A stretch of DNA of 64,000 nucleotides from NCBI RefSeq assembly GCF_030410485.1, contig NZ_JAUHHC010000001.1, positions 434,001-498,000 of the forward strand. Reading direction: 5' to 3'. Below the pieces are notes generated by a model, which did no database searches, had not been told where the DNA came from, and was given only the letters and a program-made list of their open reading frames with translations. This document shows, one piece after another, positions 55,761 to 64,000 of the stretch. Origin of the DNA: Roseateles violae (GTDB lineage: Bacteria > Pseudomonadota > Gammaproteobacteria > Burkholderiales > Burkholderiaceae_C). How positions within the stretch are numbered: position 1 is the first letter of the stretch; every line of letters begins with the position of its first letter. The translations under genes and the position numbers were made by a program.

Positions 55761-57851
55761 TTAGCTCTTGTCCGAAGAGGCAGGCCGGGCCAGCGCGTCG
55801 ATGACGATGCCCGGCGTCAACAGCTGCGGCAGCACGACCGCAGCCTCCCCGGCACCGGCCGGGAAGAACAGGTACAAAGGTACGCCGCTGCGGCCGTAGT
55901 CGGCCAGCAGCGCCGAGATCGCCGGATCGCGCCGCGTCCAGTCGCCCTTCAGATAGCGGATGCCGCCGCGTTCGAAGGCCGCCTGCACCTCGGGCCGGCT
56001 CAGCGCGACGCGCTCGTTGACCAAGCAGCTGATGCACCAGGCGGCGGTCAGGTTGACGAACACCGGCCGGCCCTCGGCGCGCAGCGCGGCCAGGCGCGCG
56101 GCCGTGTAGGGCTCGCTGGCGGCCGAGGCCGGCGCCGCCGGCGCCGCGGCGTGCGTGGCCGGCAGCCAGACGGCGCCGGCCAGCGCGGCCACCACGAGGC
56201 CGGCCGCCGCTGCGCTGCCGGCCGGACGCGCCGCCGTCGCGCGCCGCAGCCAGGCGGCCAGCGCGATCAGCAGCAGGCCCGCCAGCGCCAGCAGCACGCC
56301 ATTGGGCCCGCTCTGCTGGGCCAGCACCCAGACCAGCCAGATCACCGCGCCATACATCGGGAAGGCCAGCGCCTGCTTCAGGGTCTCCATCCAGGCCCCC
56401 GGCCGCGGCAGCCAGCGCTGCAGCGCCGGCCAGCAGCTGAGCAGCAGATAGGGCAGGGCCAGACCCAGGCCCAGGCCGAGAAACACGGCCAGCAGCGAGG
56501 CCGCCGGCTGGCTCAGCGCAAAGGCCAGCGCGGCGCCCATGAAGGGCGCGGTGCAGGGCGTGGCGACGACGCTGGCCAGCACGCCGCCGAAGAAGCTGCC
56601 GGCATAGCCGGGCTTGTCGGCAAGACCCGACCCCAGGCCGGCGGCCGCCGCGCCGATCTCGAGCAGGCCCGACAGGCTCAGGCCCACCGCGAACAGCAGA
56701 TAGGCGACCAGCAGCACGAAGACCGGCGACTGGAACTGGAAGCCCCAGCCGATCTCGGCCCCGGCCGCGCGCAGGCCCAGCAGGAGCAGCGCCAGCGCGG
56801 CGAAGCTGGCCAGCACGCCGGCCGTATAGGCCAGGCCATGGCGGCGCGTCGTCGCGGCCGAGCCCTGCGCGTACTTCAGCAGGCTCAGGGCCTTGATCGA
56901 CAGCACCGGCAGCACGCAGGGCATCAGGTTCAGCACCAGGCCGCCGGCGAGCGCCAGTGCGATCGCCATCGCCAGGCCCGGCGCTTCGCCATCCACGGGC
57001 GCCGGCGCGGGCGGCCCGGCGCTCAAGGCCGCCTCGACCCGGTAGGCCTGGCGCGGGCCGTTGGCGCCCTCCTGCAGCACCAGCACGCCGGCCAGCGGCT
57101 TGCCGACGGCCAGCGGCGTTTCGCCATTGGGCAGCTGCAATTGCCAGCGATCGCCGACGCGCTGCAGCGGCTGCGGCGCGCTGTGCGCGACCAGGCCCCA
57201 TTGCTCGGCGAAGAACCAGGCCGAGGCCAAGGGGCCGCTGGCCGGCCAGCTCAGCAGCGGCCCGCCGCTGCCGGCCGCCAGGCGCAGCGGCCAGGGGCTG
57301 GCGACCGGCAGCGCCGCCTCGGCCCGGGCGATCGCCGCCGCCTCGGCCGAGGCCTCGGCGCTGCTCGCGACCGGCAGGTCCAGGCCCAGCTCGGCCTGCT
57401 GCGGGATGCAGATGTCCTTGCAGACCAGCCAGGCGACCTGGGCCGTCGCCGCGAAGCGGGCGCCCGGCTGCGCATCGGCGGGCACGGCCAGTTCGCTCAG
57501 CAGCAGCACCTCGCCCTCGTAGCCGTAGTTGGTGACCGGCCCCAGCGACTGCCGGCTCGGCGCCGGCCATTCGATCGCGCCGGCCGTCGCGCCCTCGGGC
57601 AAGCTCCATTCGATGCTGGTCGCCTGGCCGGAATCCCCGGGGTTCAGCCAGTAGGTATGCCAGTGCGTCGCGATGCGCTGGCGCAGCGCGACGCGAAAGC
57701 GCTGGCCCGGCTGCACGCTGGACTGGCTGCTCAGCAGCCGCAGCTCGACCTGCTCGCTGCGCGCCTCCTGCGGCGCTGCAGCGATGACGGTCGGTGGCAG
57801 GAAGAGCGCGGCGACGACCAGGCGCAGCAGCAGACGGACGGCGATCGGCAT
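55761..57851 (-). CDS. Thiol:disulfide interchange protein, DsbD/ScsB family
   Basis: A 696-residue inner-membrane protein that passes electrons from cytosolic thioredoxin to the periplasm. It has an N-terminal periplasmic domain with a Cys pair (LVCKDIC), a membrane domain of about eight helices with NLMPCVLP and ATPCTAPF, and a C-terminal thioredoxin domain with WCISC. The start at 57851 (MPIAVRLLLR) opens a signal peptide. It lies directly upstream of the thioredoxin-like gene and could feed it, or periplasmic Sox proteins, with electrons. Confidence 0.9.
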   Translation of the reverse strand: MPIAVRLLLRLVVAALFLPPTVIAAAPQEARSEQVELRLLSSQSSVQPGQRFRVALRQRIATHWHTYWLNPGDSGQATSIEWSLPEGATAGAIEWPAPSRQSLGPVTNYGYEGEVLLLSELAVPADAQPGARFAATAQVAWLVCKDICIPQQAELGLDLPVASSAEASAEAAAIARAEAALPVASPWPLRLAAGSGGPLLSWPASGPLASAWFFAEQWGLVAHSAPQPLQRVGDRWQLQLPNGETPLAVGKPLAGVLVLQEGANGPRQAYRVEAALSAGPPAPAPVDGEAPGLAMAIALALAGGLVLNLMPCVLPVLSIKALSLLKYAQGSAATTRRHGLAYTAGVLASFAALALLLLGLRAAGAEIGWGFQFQSPVFVLLVAYLLFAVGLSLSGLLEIGAAAAGLGSGLADKPGYAGSFFGGVLASVVATPCTAPFMGAALAFALSQPAASLLAVFLGLGLGLALPYLLLSCWPALQRWLPRPGAWMETLKQALAFPMYGAVIWLVWVLAQQSGPNGVLLALAGLLLIALAAWLRRATAARPAGSAAAAGLVVAALAGAVWLPATHAAAPAAPASAASEPYTAARLAALRAEGRPVFVNLTAAWCISCLVNERVALSRPEVQAAFERGGIRYLKGDWTRRDPAISALLADYGRSGVPLYLFFPAGAGEAAVVLPQLLTPGIVIDALARPASSDKS

Positions 57852-57861
57852 GGCGCCAATG

Positions 57862-58491
57862 CTAGGGCAGGCGGCGCGATCCCGCTTGCTGCCGCTGCCA
57901 GGCGACAAAGGCCTCGAAACCCTGCCGCAGCGCATCGAGCGGCAGGCCCGGTTCGAGCCGCTGCAGCGCCAGCGCGCCGGCCTCCAGGGTCGACAGCTGG
58001 CCGGCGCGGCGCGCCTTGCGCAGCGCCGCATAGGGCGAGGCGCGGTCCGGCAGCCCGTCCAGGGCCAGGCGCGGCAGCGCCTGCAGCCAGCGGTTTGCAT
58101 GCAGCAGGACCCGGCTCTTGCGCCAGCTGCCGTCGAGCACGACCAGGCGCAGCCGCTCCGGCGGCGGCAGCGGCTGTGGCAGCGGCGGCGCCTCGGGCAT
58201 GTCGGGCGTGTCGGGATAGAGCAGCAGGCCGATGCGGCCGTCCGCCGGCGGTGGCTCGAAGCGCTCGCCGCACAGCAGTCTGCAGTTCGCCAGGCCCAGC
58301 TGCAGCAGCCGTGCCGTGCCCTTGGGCTGGTGGCGCTCCAGCGGATGCTGCAGGATCAGCAGCTCCAGCGCGCCGGCCAGCGGCGGCCTGGCGGCAAAGC
58401 GGCAAATGCAGGCGGTCAGCGGCCGCTCGCAGCGCAGGCAGCGGGCTCGGGTGCTGACAGAGGAAGCGGGCGCGCTCATGGCAGCCGCCAT
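57862..58491 (-). CDS. tRNA-uridine aminocarboxypropyltransferase, DTW domain
   Basis: A 209-residue enzyme that transfers the 3-amino-3-carboxypropyl group of SAM to uridine in tRNA (acp3U). Zinc cysteines are Cys18, Cys21, Cys28 and Cys30 (CLRC ... CIC). The DTW motif is seen as D120-GSW in VVLDGSWRKSR. Start at 58491 or 58479, neither with a strong ribosome binding site. It follows a small membrane protein gene by 23 bases and precedes dsbD by 10. Confidence 0.88.
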   Translation of the reverse strand: MAAAMSAPASSVSTRARCLRCERPLTACICRFAARPPLAGALELLILQHPLERHQPKGTARLLQLGLANCRLLCGERFEPPPADGRIGLLLYPDTPDMPEAPPLPQPLPPPERLRLVVLDGSWRKSRVLLHANRWLQALPRLALDGLPDRASPYAALRKARRAGQLSTLEAGALALQRLEPGLPLDALRQGFEAFVAWQRQQAGSRRLP

Positions 58492-58514
58492 GAGAACACA
58501 GGCCGCCGGTCGGC

Positions 58515-59009
58515 TCAGCCGCGCGCCATCCGTGGCGTCGGCGCCGACGCCGCGAGCGTCGTCGCGCGGCGCCGGCCGGCCAGCAGCACGCCGGCGATCA
58601 GGGCCAGCGTGTTCAGCAGGCCCCACAGCGGCGGCATTTCGGGCGACAGCAGCCAGGCGAGGACGGGCATGTCGGTGACGCCGGGGCCGCTGGCGACCTG
58701 CAGCACGCCGTAGACGACGCCGACCAGCCAGGCGATCGCGATGCCGCCCAGGCACCAGGCGGTCTGCGGGCGGCGGCCGGTCGACGAGGGCCGCACGGTC
58801 CAGTAGGTCCAGCCCAGCGCCAGCACGAACATCAGCAGCGCGATCCAGCTCGCCTCGCAGAGGATGGACAGCTCGCTGCGCGGGCCGCCGAAGCCGGCGT
58901 AGAGCGGCTGCAGCAATTGCAGCTCGGCCAGGCGCACGGCCATGCCGACCGCTGCGGTGTACAGCAGAAGGCCGGAGACCAGGGCCTTGAGGCGTCGCTC
59001 TTTGCGCAT
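58515..59009 (-). CDS. Small four-helix membrane protein, unknown function
   Basis: A 164-residue integral membrane protein with four hydrophobic helices (about 11-30, 50-70, 85-108 and 127-147). No family is recognised. Conserved-looking loops are PLYAGFGGPRSELS and SPEMPPLWG. It starts a minus-strand set that continues with the DTW enzyme. Confidence 0.6.
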   Translation of the reverse strand: MRKERRLKALVSGLLLYTAAVGMAVRLAELQLLQPLYAGFGGPRSELSILCEASWIALLMFVLALGWTYWTVRPSSTGRRPQTAWCLGGIAIAWLVGVVYGVLQVASGPGVTDMPVLAWLLSPEMPPLWGLLNTLALIAGVLLAGRRRATTLAASAPTPRMARG

Positions 59010-59147
59010 GCGGGGTCCGCTCTCTACTTGTCGTGACGACCCGATTCTGCGCGCCGCGCCCGGGCCGTTTGTCGGCGCAAGGGCCCTGCGCTTGTGAGAA
59101 AGCGTGACATTGTCGACAGGCTCGCCCGGGGAAAACCCAGGGCGGCA

Positions 59148-59175
59148 AAGCGAAAAGCCCTCGCGGGGAGGGCTT
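59148..59175 (-). terminator. Rho-independent terminator of sbp
   Basis: On the minus strand AAGCCCTC-CCCGC-GAGGGCTT followed by TTCGCTTT, 30 bases after the sbp stop. The stem is perfect; the U-run is interrupted. Confidence 0.75.
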
Positions 59176-59204
59176 GCGGCGAGGCTCGGTGCGGCGAGCG
59201 GGGT

Positions 59205-60218
59205 TCAGCGCCCCGGCGTGTAGATCTGGTCGAACACGCCACCGTCGTCGAAGTGGGTCTTCTGCGCGGTGCGCCAGCCGCCGAACAGCTCGTCGATGGT
59301 GAACAGCTTGACGCTGGCGAACTGCTTGGAATACTTGGCCGCCACCTTGGCGTCGCGCGGCCGGTAGTAGTTGCGCGCGGCGATCTCCTGGCCCTCGGGC
59401 GTGTACAGATACTCCAGATAGGCCTGGGCGACCTTGCGGGTGCCGCGCTTGTCGACCGTCTTGTCGACGACCGAGACCGGCGGCTCGGCCAGGATGGACA
59501 GGCTGGGCGTGACGATCTCGAACTTGTCCTTGCCCAGCTCCTTGACGGCCAGATAGGCCTCGTTCTCCCAGGCGATCAGCACGTCGCCGATGCCGCGCTC
59601 GACAAAGGTCGTGGTCGAGCCGCGCGCGCCGGAGTCGAGCACCTTGGTGTTGGCATAGATGCGCTTGACGAAGGCCTTGGCCGAATCGGCATTGCCGCCC
59701 GGCTGCTTCAGCGCATAGGCCCAGGCGGCCAGGTAGTTCCAGCGCGCGCCGCCCGAGGTCTTGGGGTTGGGCGTGATCACGTCGACGCCGCTGCGCGCCA
59801 GGTCGGGCCAGTTGGCGATCTGCTTGGGGTTGCCCTTGCGCACCAGGAACACGATGGTCGAGGTGTAGGGCGAGGCATTGTTGGGCAGGCGCTTCTGCCA
59901 GTCGACCGGCAGCAGCTTGCCGTGGTCGTAGAGCGCGTCGACGTCGTAGGCCAGGGCCAGGGTGACGACATCGGCCTCCAGCCCGTCGATCACCGAGCGG
60001 GCCTGCTTGCCCGAGCCGCCATGCGACTGGCGGATCGTCAGGGTCTCGCCGGTCTTGGCCTTCCATTGCTTGATGAAGGCGGCGTTGAAGTCCTGGTAGA
60101 GCTCGCGCGTCGGGTCGTAGGAGACGTTCAGCAGGGTGGTCTGCGCCTGGGCGATGGAGGCGCCACCGGCGAGGGCGCTCAGGGTCAGAAGAGTCAGGGT
60201 GCGGCGCAGGAAGTTCAC
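59205..60218 (-). CDS. sbp: Periplasmic sulfate-binding protein
   Basis: A 337-residue receptor for the CysTWA sulfate importer. A signal peptide ends in [21 protein letters not shown] and [18 protein letters not shown] contain the residues that hold sulfate by backbone hydrogen bonds (core QSHGGSGKQ). The start codon is a GTG at 60216-60218. The gene lies 39 kb from cysTWA but shares an upstream twin site with cysT. Confidence 0.94.
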   Translation of the reverse strand: MNFLRRTLTLLTLSALAGGASIAQAQTTLLNVSYDPTRELYQDFNAAFIKQWKAKTGETLTIRQSHGGSGKQARSVIDGLEADVVTLALAYDVDALYDHGKLLPVDWQKRLPNNASPYTSTIVFLVRKGNPKQIANWPDLARSGVDVITPNPKTSGGARWNYLAAWAYALKQPGGNADSAKAFVKRIYANTKVLDSGARGSTTTFVERGIGDVLIAWENEAYLAVKELGKDKFEIVTPSLSILAEPPVSVVDKTVDKRGTRKVAQAYLEYLYTPEGQEIAARNYYRPRDAKVAAKYSKQFASVKLFTIDELFGGWRTAQKTHFDDGGVFDQIYTPGR

Positions 60219-60299
60219 GGTTCTCGCTTTCGGTTCTGTGGCGGTGAACGGCCAATGTAGGCAGGCCGCGGTGCCGCGTGAACCAAGAACTTCTGCTTT

Positions 60300-60338
60300 G
60301 CTTATTCAGCGAATCGCCGCTGGCCGGCTTGCTTATTC
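60300..60338 (-). promoter_or_regulatory. Twin GCTTATTC site upstream of sbp (candidate CysB site)
   Basis: Two copies of TTGCTTATTC, with the octamers GCTTATTC at 60300-60307 and 60331-60338, 23 bases apart. The distal copy overlaps the stop codon of the upstream gene. The same octamers with the same spacer occur before cysT (19949-19987). The proximal copy is 81 bases upstream of the sbp start codon. Confidence 0.65.
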
Positions 60339-61604
60339 GCTTGCCGCGCCATGCAGCAGCGGGATCGCATCGAGCCGCGCCTCGATATCGCTCATCATCT
60401 GGCGGTAGGCCGGCGCGCCGATGCCACCGTAGCGCCGGACGAAGTCCTGCTCGCGCATGAACTCCGGCAGGTCGGCGACCTCGGGCATGAAGTCGTGCTC
60501 CTGCAGGCCCTCGACCAGGGCCGCCTGCAGCCGCGCCGGCTCGCGCACGGCCAGCCGGCCCAGCCGCGTGCCGGCGCGGTCGGCGGCGATGTCGTTGAAG
60601 CTGAAGCCGCTGCCGTCGCGCGCGTCGGCGACCTCCTTGTAGACGCCGATCGCGTCGGCCAGCGGCCCGCCGCCGTCGATCGCCAGGCAGGCCGAGACGA
60701 GGAAATGCTGCGGGAAGTCGTCGCGGCCGAACAGGGTCACCGTCAGCAGCGGCCGCACCGGCGGCCAGGCGCGCGCGGCCGGCATCAGCTCGGCCCAGCC
60801 CTTGCCGCTGGCATACAGGGCCAGGGTCAGCAGCGCCGCGCGGTTCTCGGCCGCCGCGTCCTGGCCTTGGGCCGTGCGCTCGCGCACCAGCGCGAAGATC
60901 TGCGGCAGCAGCGCCGCCAGCGAGACCGGCTGGCCGGCCGGCAGCGCCGCGACCAGCGCGCGCAGATGCTCGTGATGCGCGCGGACGCGGGCCTGCTCGG
61001 CGGCCGGCCACAGGCCCGCCAGCACGCGCTCCATGCTGTCGGCCTGCCAGCGGTAGTTGATGCGCAGGCGCTGGGCGCCGAAGACCATGCCGTCGATCAG
61101 CTCGCCGGCCAGCCGCGTCTCGTCGCTGTAGTGCTGCTGCAGCTGCTGCAGCAGCAGGCGGCGCAGCAGGCCGTTGGCCAGCCAGGCCGGCACCGGCAGG
61201 CGGCCGATGCGCAGCTCGCGCAGCTCCGGCAGGGTGGCCGTCTCGGCCAGCAGCGCCTCGATATTGAGCCAGCCCAGCGGCAGTGCGGTGCTGGCGCGCA
61301 GCACCGCCCAGCCCGGCTGCAGCCGCACGTCCAGCGCCGTCTGCGGCCGCCGCCGCGCGATCTGGCCCAGCAGCAGGTTCAGCTCGGCCTCGCTGATCTC
61401 CAGCCGCCGCGCGCTGCCGGCCAGCCGGCGCGGATCGTTGCGGCGCAGGAAGTCCCGGCCCAGCTGCAACTGGGCCGGGGACAGCTCGCCGGGCAAATCC
61501 TTCAGCAGCGGCTGCGACTGGAAGGCCAGGGCCAGCGCCAGGGCGGTGCCCGCCAGCAGCAGCGCCAGCAGGATCAACACCATGTTCTTGATTCTTCTCG
61601 CCAT
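60333..61604 (-). CDS. Hypothetical protein with one N-terminal membrane helix
   Basis: A 423-residue protein with an N-terminal anchor or signal (NMVLILLALLLAGTALALAL). The rest is Leu/Arg/Ala-rich and helical, with PLLTVTLFGRDDFPQHFLVSACLAI and DGSGFSFNDIAADRAGTRLG as conserved-looking stretches (core SGFSFNDIAADRAGTRLG). Similar uncharacterised proteins occur in Burkholderiales, as far as I can recall. The start may be at 61604 or at the second Met (61583). The end of the gene carries half of the sbp regulatory site. Confidence 0.65.
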   Translation of the reverse strand: MARRIKNMVLILLALLLAGTALALALAFQSQPLLKDLPGELSPAQLQLGRDFLRRNDPRRLAGSARRLEISEAELNLLLGQIARRRPQTALDVRLQPGWAVLRASTALPLGWLNIEALLAETATLPELRELRIGRLPVPAWLANGLLRRLLLQQLQQHYSDETRLAGELIDGMVFGAQRLRINYRWQADSMERVLAGLWPAAEQARVRAHHEHLRALVAALPAGQPVSLAALLPQIFALVRERTAQGQDAAAENRAALLTLALYASGKGWAELMPAARAWPPVRPLLTVTLFGRDDFPQHFLVSACLAIDGGGPLADAIGVYKEVADARDGSGFSFNDIAADRAGTRLGRLAVREPARLQAALVEGLQEHDFMPEVADLPEFMREQDFVRRYGGIGAPAYRQMMSDIEARLDAIPLLHGAASE

Positions 61605-61648
61605 GCCTGCAGTCTGCCAGCAAGCCCGGGCTACGATGCGCGCCTGTC

Positions 61649-62980
61649 ATGCCCCAGCCCCCCGCCCAACCGCAGCGCCAGCTCGACGTCCGCCATGCGG
61701 TGGCCGTCTGCGTCGGCATGGTGATCGGCGCCGGCATCTTCAAGACCGCGCCGCTGGCCGCCGCGGCGCTGAGCGGCAGCGGCCAGCTTTACGCGGCCTG
61801 GGCGCTGGGCGGGCTGCTGTCGCTGATCGGCGCGCTGTGCTTTGCCGAGATGGCGGCCGCCTTCCCGGACGCCGGCGGCGACTATTTCTTCCTGCGCCGC
61901 GCCTATGGCCGGCGGCTCGGCTTCCTGTTCGCCTGGTCGCGCTTCGCCGTCATCCACACCGGCTCGATGGCCCTGCTGGCCTTTGTCTTCGGCGACTATC
62001 TGGCGCAGGCGGTCGACCTGAGCCCCTGGCTCGGCGCCCAGGCCAGCGCCTGGCTGGCGGCGGCGCTGATCGTGCTGCTGACGGCGCTGAACCTGGCCGG
62101 CCTGCGCGTGGGCATGGTCACGCAGCTGGGCCTGATGGGGGTCGTGCTGGGCGGCCTGCTGCTGCTGGGCGCGGCCGGGCTGGCGCTGCAGCGGCCGCCG
62201 CTGACGCCCCTGCGGCTGGCCGAGAGCGGCGCCAGCGACTGGGGCCAGGCGATGGTCTTCGTCTTCCTCGCCTATGGCGGCTGGAGCGATGCGGCGACCC
62301 TGTCGGCCGAGATGCGCGATGCCCGCCGCGGCATCGTGCGCGCGCTGCTGATCGGCCTCGCCCTGGTGACCGCGCTCTATTTGCTGGCCACCTGGGCCTA
62401 TCTGCGCGGCCTCGGGCTTACGGGCCTGGCCGCCAGCGCCGCGCCGGCGGCGGATCTGATGCGCCTGGCCTTCGGCCGGCCCGGCGAACTGCTGATGATC
62501 GCCATCGTCAGCCTGACCGCGCTGTCGGTGATGAACGCCATCCTGATCGCCGGCCCGCGCACCAGCTATGCGGCGGCGCGCGATCTGGCGCCGTCCCTGC
62601 GCCTGGGCCGCTGGAACGAGCGCCGCGGCACGCCGACCGCCGCCACGCTGGCGACCAGCGCGGTCGCCCTGGCCCTGGTCGGCTTCGGCGCCGCCACGCG
62701 CGGCGGCTTCGCCACCATGGTCGACTATCTGTCGCCGGTCTACTGGTTCTTTCTGCTGCTCAGCGGCGCCGCGCTGATCGTGCTGCGCCGGCGCGAGCCG
62801 CAGGCGGCGCGGCCCTTCACGGTGCCGCTGTACCCGCTGCTGCCCCTGCTGTTCATCGCCTGCAGCGCCTATCTGTTCTACGCCAGCCTGGTCTATGTGA
62901 AGGCCGGCGCGCTGGTCGGCCTGGCCGTGCTGGCGCTGGGCGCCCTGCTGCTGCCGCTCATGCGGCGGCCAGCGGGCTGA
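61649..62980 (+). CDS. APC-family amino acid permease
   Basis: A 443-residue transporter with about 12 membrane helices. GMVIGAGIFKTAP is the signature glycine-rich break of helix 1, and the later FVFLAYGGWSDAATLSAEM is the helix 6 region (core FLAYGGWSDAATLSAEM). Substrate unknown; amino acid or amine-proton exchange is usual. Its 3' end overlaps the convergent LysR gene by 23 bases. Confidence 0.88.
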   Translation: MPQPPAQPQRQLDVRHAVAVCVGMVIGAGIFKTAPLAAAALSGSGQLYAAWALGGLLSLIGALCFAEMAAAFPDAGGDYFFLRRAYGRRLGFLFAWSRFAVIHTGSMALLAFVFGDYLAQAVDLSPWLGAQASAWLAAALIVLLTALNLAGLRVGMVTQLGLMGVVLGGLLLLGAAGLALQRPPLTPLRLAESGASDWGQAMVFVFLAYGGWSDAATLSAEMRDARRGIVRALLIGLALVTALYLLATWAYLRGLGLTGLAASAAPAADLMRLAFGRPGELLMIAIVSLTALSVMNAILIAGPRTSYAAARDLAPSLRLGRWNERRGTPTAATLATSAVALALVGFGAATRGGFATMVDYLSPVYWFFLLLSGAALIVLRRREPQAARPFTVPLYPLLPLLFIACSAYLFYASLVYVKAGALVGLAVLALGALLLPLMRRPAG

Positions 62981-63830
62981 GCAGGCCGGGCCCTGCCCGG
63001 CAGGCCGCCAGCGCCTGGGCGAGCACGCCGGCGGCCGGCGCCTGGTAGGCCCAGCCGATCTCGCGTTTGTGGGCCTGCAGCGCCGGCACGTCGCGGCGCA
63101 CGACGACGCCGGCCTGCGCCTGGGCTGCGTGGACCGGCGCGATCGTCACCCCGATACCGGCCGCCACCAGGCCCAGCGCCCATTCCTCGCTCTGCGCCCA
63201 GGCGCGCACCTGCGGCTGCACCGACTGTTGGCCCAGCGCCTGCCGCCAGGCGGCGGCCAGCTCGCAATGGCTGCGCTCGATGAAGTCGACCTGATCCAGG
63301 TCCTGCAGGCCCAGCTGCGGCTGCACGGCCAGCGGATGGGCGGCCGGCACCACCAGCGCATAGCGCTCCTCCCACAGCGGCACGAAGTCCAGGCCCGGCG
63401 GCGCGCAGGCGCGGCTGCTGAGCCAGGCATCGGCCGGCTGGCCGGGCGCGACCAGGTTCAGCGCCAGATGCTCGATCTCCTCCCGCAGCAGGGCGAACAG
63501 CGCCCGCAGCCGCTCCAGGCTCAGCGAGGGCAGCACCTGCAGCGCCAGCGCCGGCCGCTGGCCGCCGGGGCGGAAGCTGGCGCCGATCGCGCGCGCGTCG
63601 GCCAGCAGCTTCTGCGCCAGCGGATAGAGCCGCTGCGCCGCCGGCGTGGCGGCCAGGCCGCGCTGCTGGCGCAGGAACAGCCGCTGGCCCAGCTCCGCCT
63701 CCAGCTGGGCGATCGCGCCCGAGATCGCCGGCTGGCTCACATGGCACAGGCGCGCGGCGCCGAGGGCGCTGCGCGCCTCGAAGGCGGCACAGAAATAGCG
63801 CAGATGGCGCAGGTTCAGCTGCGGGTTCAT
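62958..63830 (-). CDS. LysR-family transcriptional regulator
   Basis: A 290-residue regulator with the N-terminal winged helix (LRHLRYFCAAFEARSALGAARLCHVSQPAISGAIAQLEAELG, core CHVSQPAISGAIAQLE) and a substrate-binding domain from about residue 92. It overlaps the preceding metallo-hydrolase gene (ATGA) and converges on the permease gene. Either neighbour may be its target; nothing in the sequence tells which. Confidence 0.9.
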   Translation of the reverse strand: MNPQLNLRHLRYFCAAFEARSALGAARLCHVSQPAISGAIAQLEAELGQRLFLRQQRGLAATPAAQRLYPLAQKLLADARAIGASFRPGGQRPALALQVLPSLSLERLRALFALLREEIEHLALNLVAPGQPADAWLSSRACAPPGLDFVPLWEERYALVVPAAHPLAVQPQLGLQDLDQVDFIERSHCELAAAWRQALGQQSVQPQVRAWAQSEEWALGLVAAGIGVTIAPVHAAQAQAGVVVRRDVPALQAHKREIGWAYQAPAAGVLAQALAACRAGPGLLSPLAAA

Positions 63831-64000
63831 GAGGCGAAGCGCGGGAACAGGGGCAGGCGCGGCAACAGGGTCTCGTCGTGCGCCGGCACGATCTGCAAGC
63901 GCGGCTGGGCGCGCAGCAGGCGGTGCAGCTGGACGATCGCGGCCTGGTTGGCGGCCTCGTCGTGATCCAGATGCAGGGCGTGGCGCGCCAGCCAGCCCCG
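63827..64000 (-). CDS. C-terminal end of a metallo-beta-lactamase-fold hydrolase (cut by the window edge)
   Basis: The minus-strand frame is open from the window edge to the TGA at 63827-63829 and gives 57 residues. LQIVPAHDETLLPRLPLFP resembles the C-terminal histidine region of metallo-hydrolases, where PAHD holds a metal ligand. The stop overlaps the LysR start. The family call is based on this short end only. Confidence 0.5.
   Translation of the reverse strand, partial: RGWLARHALHLDHDEAANQAAIVQLHRLLRAQPRLQIVPAHDETLLPRLPLFPRFAS

Noticed and set aside
57862..61743. A 1293-codon open frame on the minus strand
   Set aside because: It runs through five genes with good starts, motifs and terminators. 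Only its last part, the DTW enzyme, is real. Long shadow frames are expected at this GC content.

Overview
The window is high-GC DNA, densely packed with genes, with many ATGA-type start/stop overlaps. The gene families fit a sulfur-oxidising betaproteobacterium of the order Burkholderiales, roughly the Rubrivivax/Roseateles/Leptothrix group. This placement rests on gene content and composition, not on a marker gene. No tRNA, rRNA, CRISPR array, transposase or integrase was seen.

Layout. 0-3 kb: end of a rhodanese-fused protein, then trhO, a periplasmic binding-protein-like gene and an RluA-type pseudouridine synthase. 3-5.1 kb: a GNAT acetyltransferase and two unknowns. 5.1-13.1 kb: a complete minus-strand thiosulfate oxidation (Sox) cluster, transcribed soxR-soxC-soxD-soxY-soxZ-soxA-soxX-soxB and followed by a 2-keto-4-pentenoate hydratase. 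13.2-15.1 kb: a diguanylate cyclase facing an HDOD protein. 15.1-19.9 kb: a TauE/SafE exporter, then the cysT-cysW-cysA-cysB sulfate uptake operon. 20.1-22.5 kb: an ECF-like sigma factor, a membrane anti-sigma-like protein and an exported Ala/Gln-rich protein. 22.6-27 kb: a glycosyltransferase-like gene, an unusual FdhD fusion and an FdhF/YdeP molybdoenzyme. 27-31.6 kb: a radical SAM protein with a non-canonical cysteine motif, then cystathionine beta-synthase and gamma-lyase.

31.65-41.2 kb differs from its surroundings: looser packing, patches of lower GC, gene-poor stretches and stress genes. It carries an orphan hypothetical gene, three tandem Hsp20 genes, an unknown, a groES-groEL pair whose GroEL lacks the Gly-Met tail, a coupled 110-residue protein, cspA, a trypsin-fold protein with two catalytic residues replaced, and an RRM protein.

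41.2-64 kb: a peptide-type solute-binding protein, an exported intradiol dioxygenase beside a two-component system, an exported M3 peptidase, an active/inactive M16 pair, an ion channel, a dienelactone hydrolase, a membrane-spanning patatin, a thioredoxin-like protein with DsbD, a DTW enzyme, a sulfate-binding protein (sbp) far from cysTWA, an APC permease and a LysR regulator.

How the genes fit together. Sulfur is the main theme. Sox oxidises thiosulfate, TauE/SafE may export sulfite, Cys proteins import sulfate under CysB, the CBS/CGL pair moves sulfur from homocysteine to cysteine, and rhodaneses and FdhD carry persulfide sulfur. A twin site, GCTTATTC-N23-GCTTATYC, lies upstream of both cysT and the distant sbp and probably joins them in one CysB regulon. 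The most novel-looking signal is a composite repeat of four hairpins found twice (9700-9814 and 22529-22662). Its first hairpin keeps an identical 15-base loop while the stems are unrelated in sequence yet perfectly paired.
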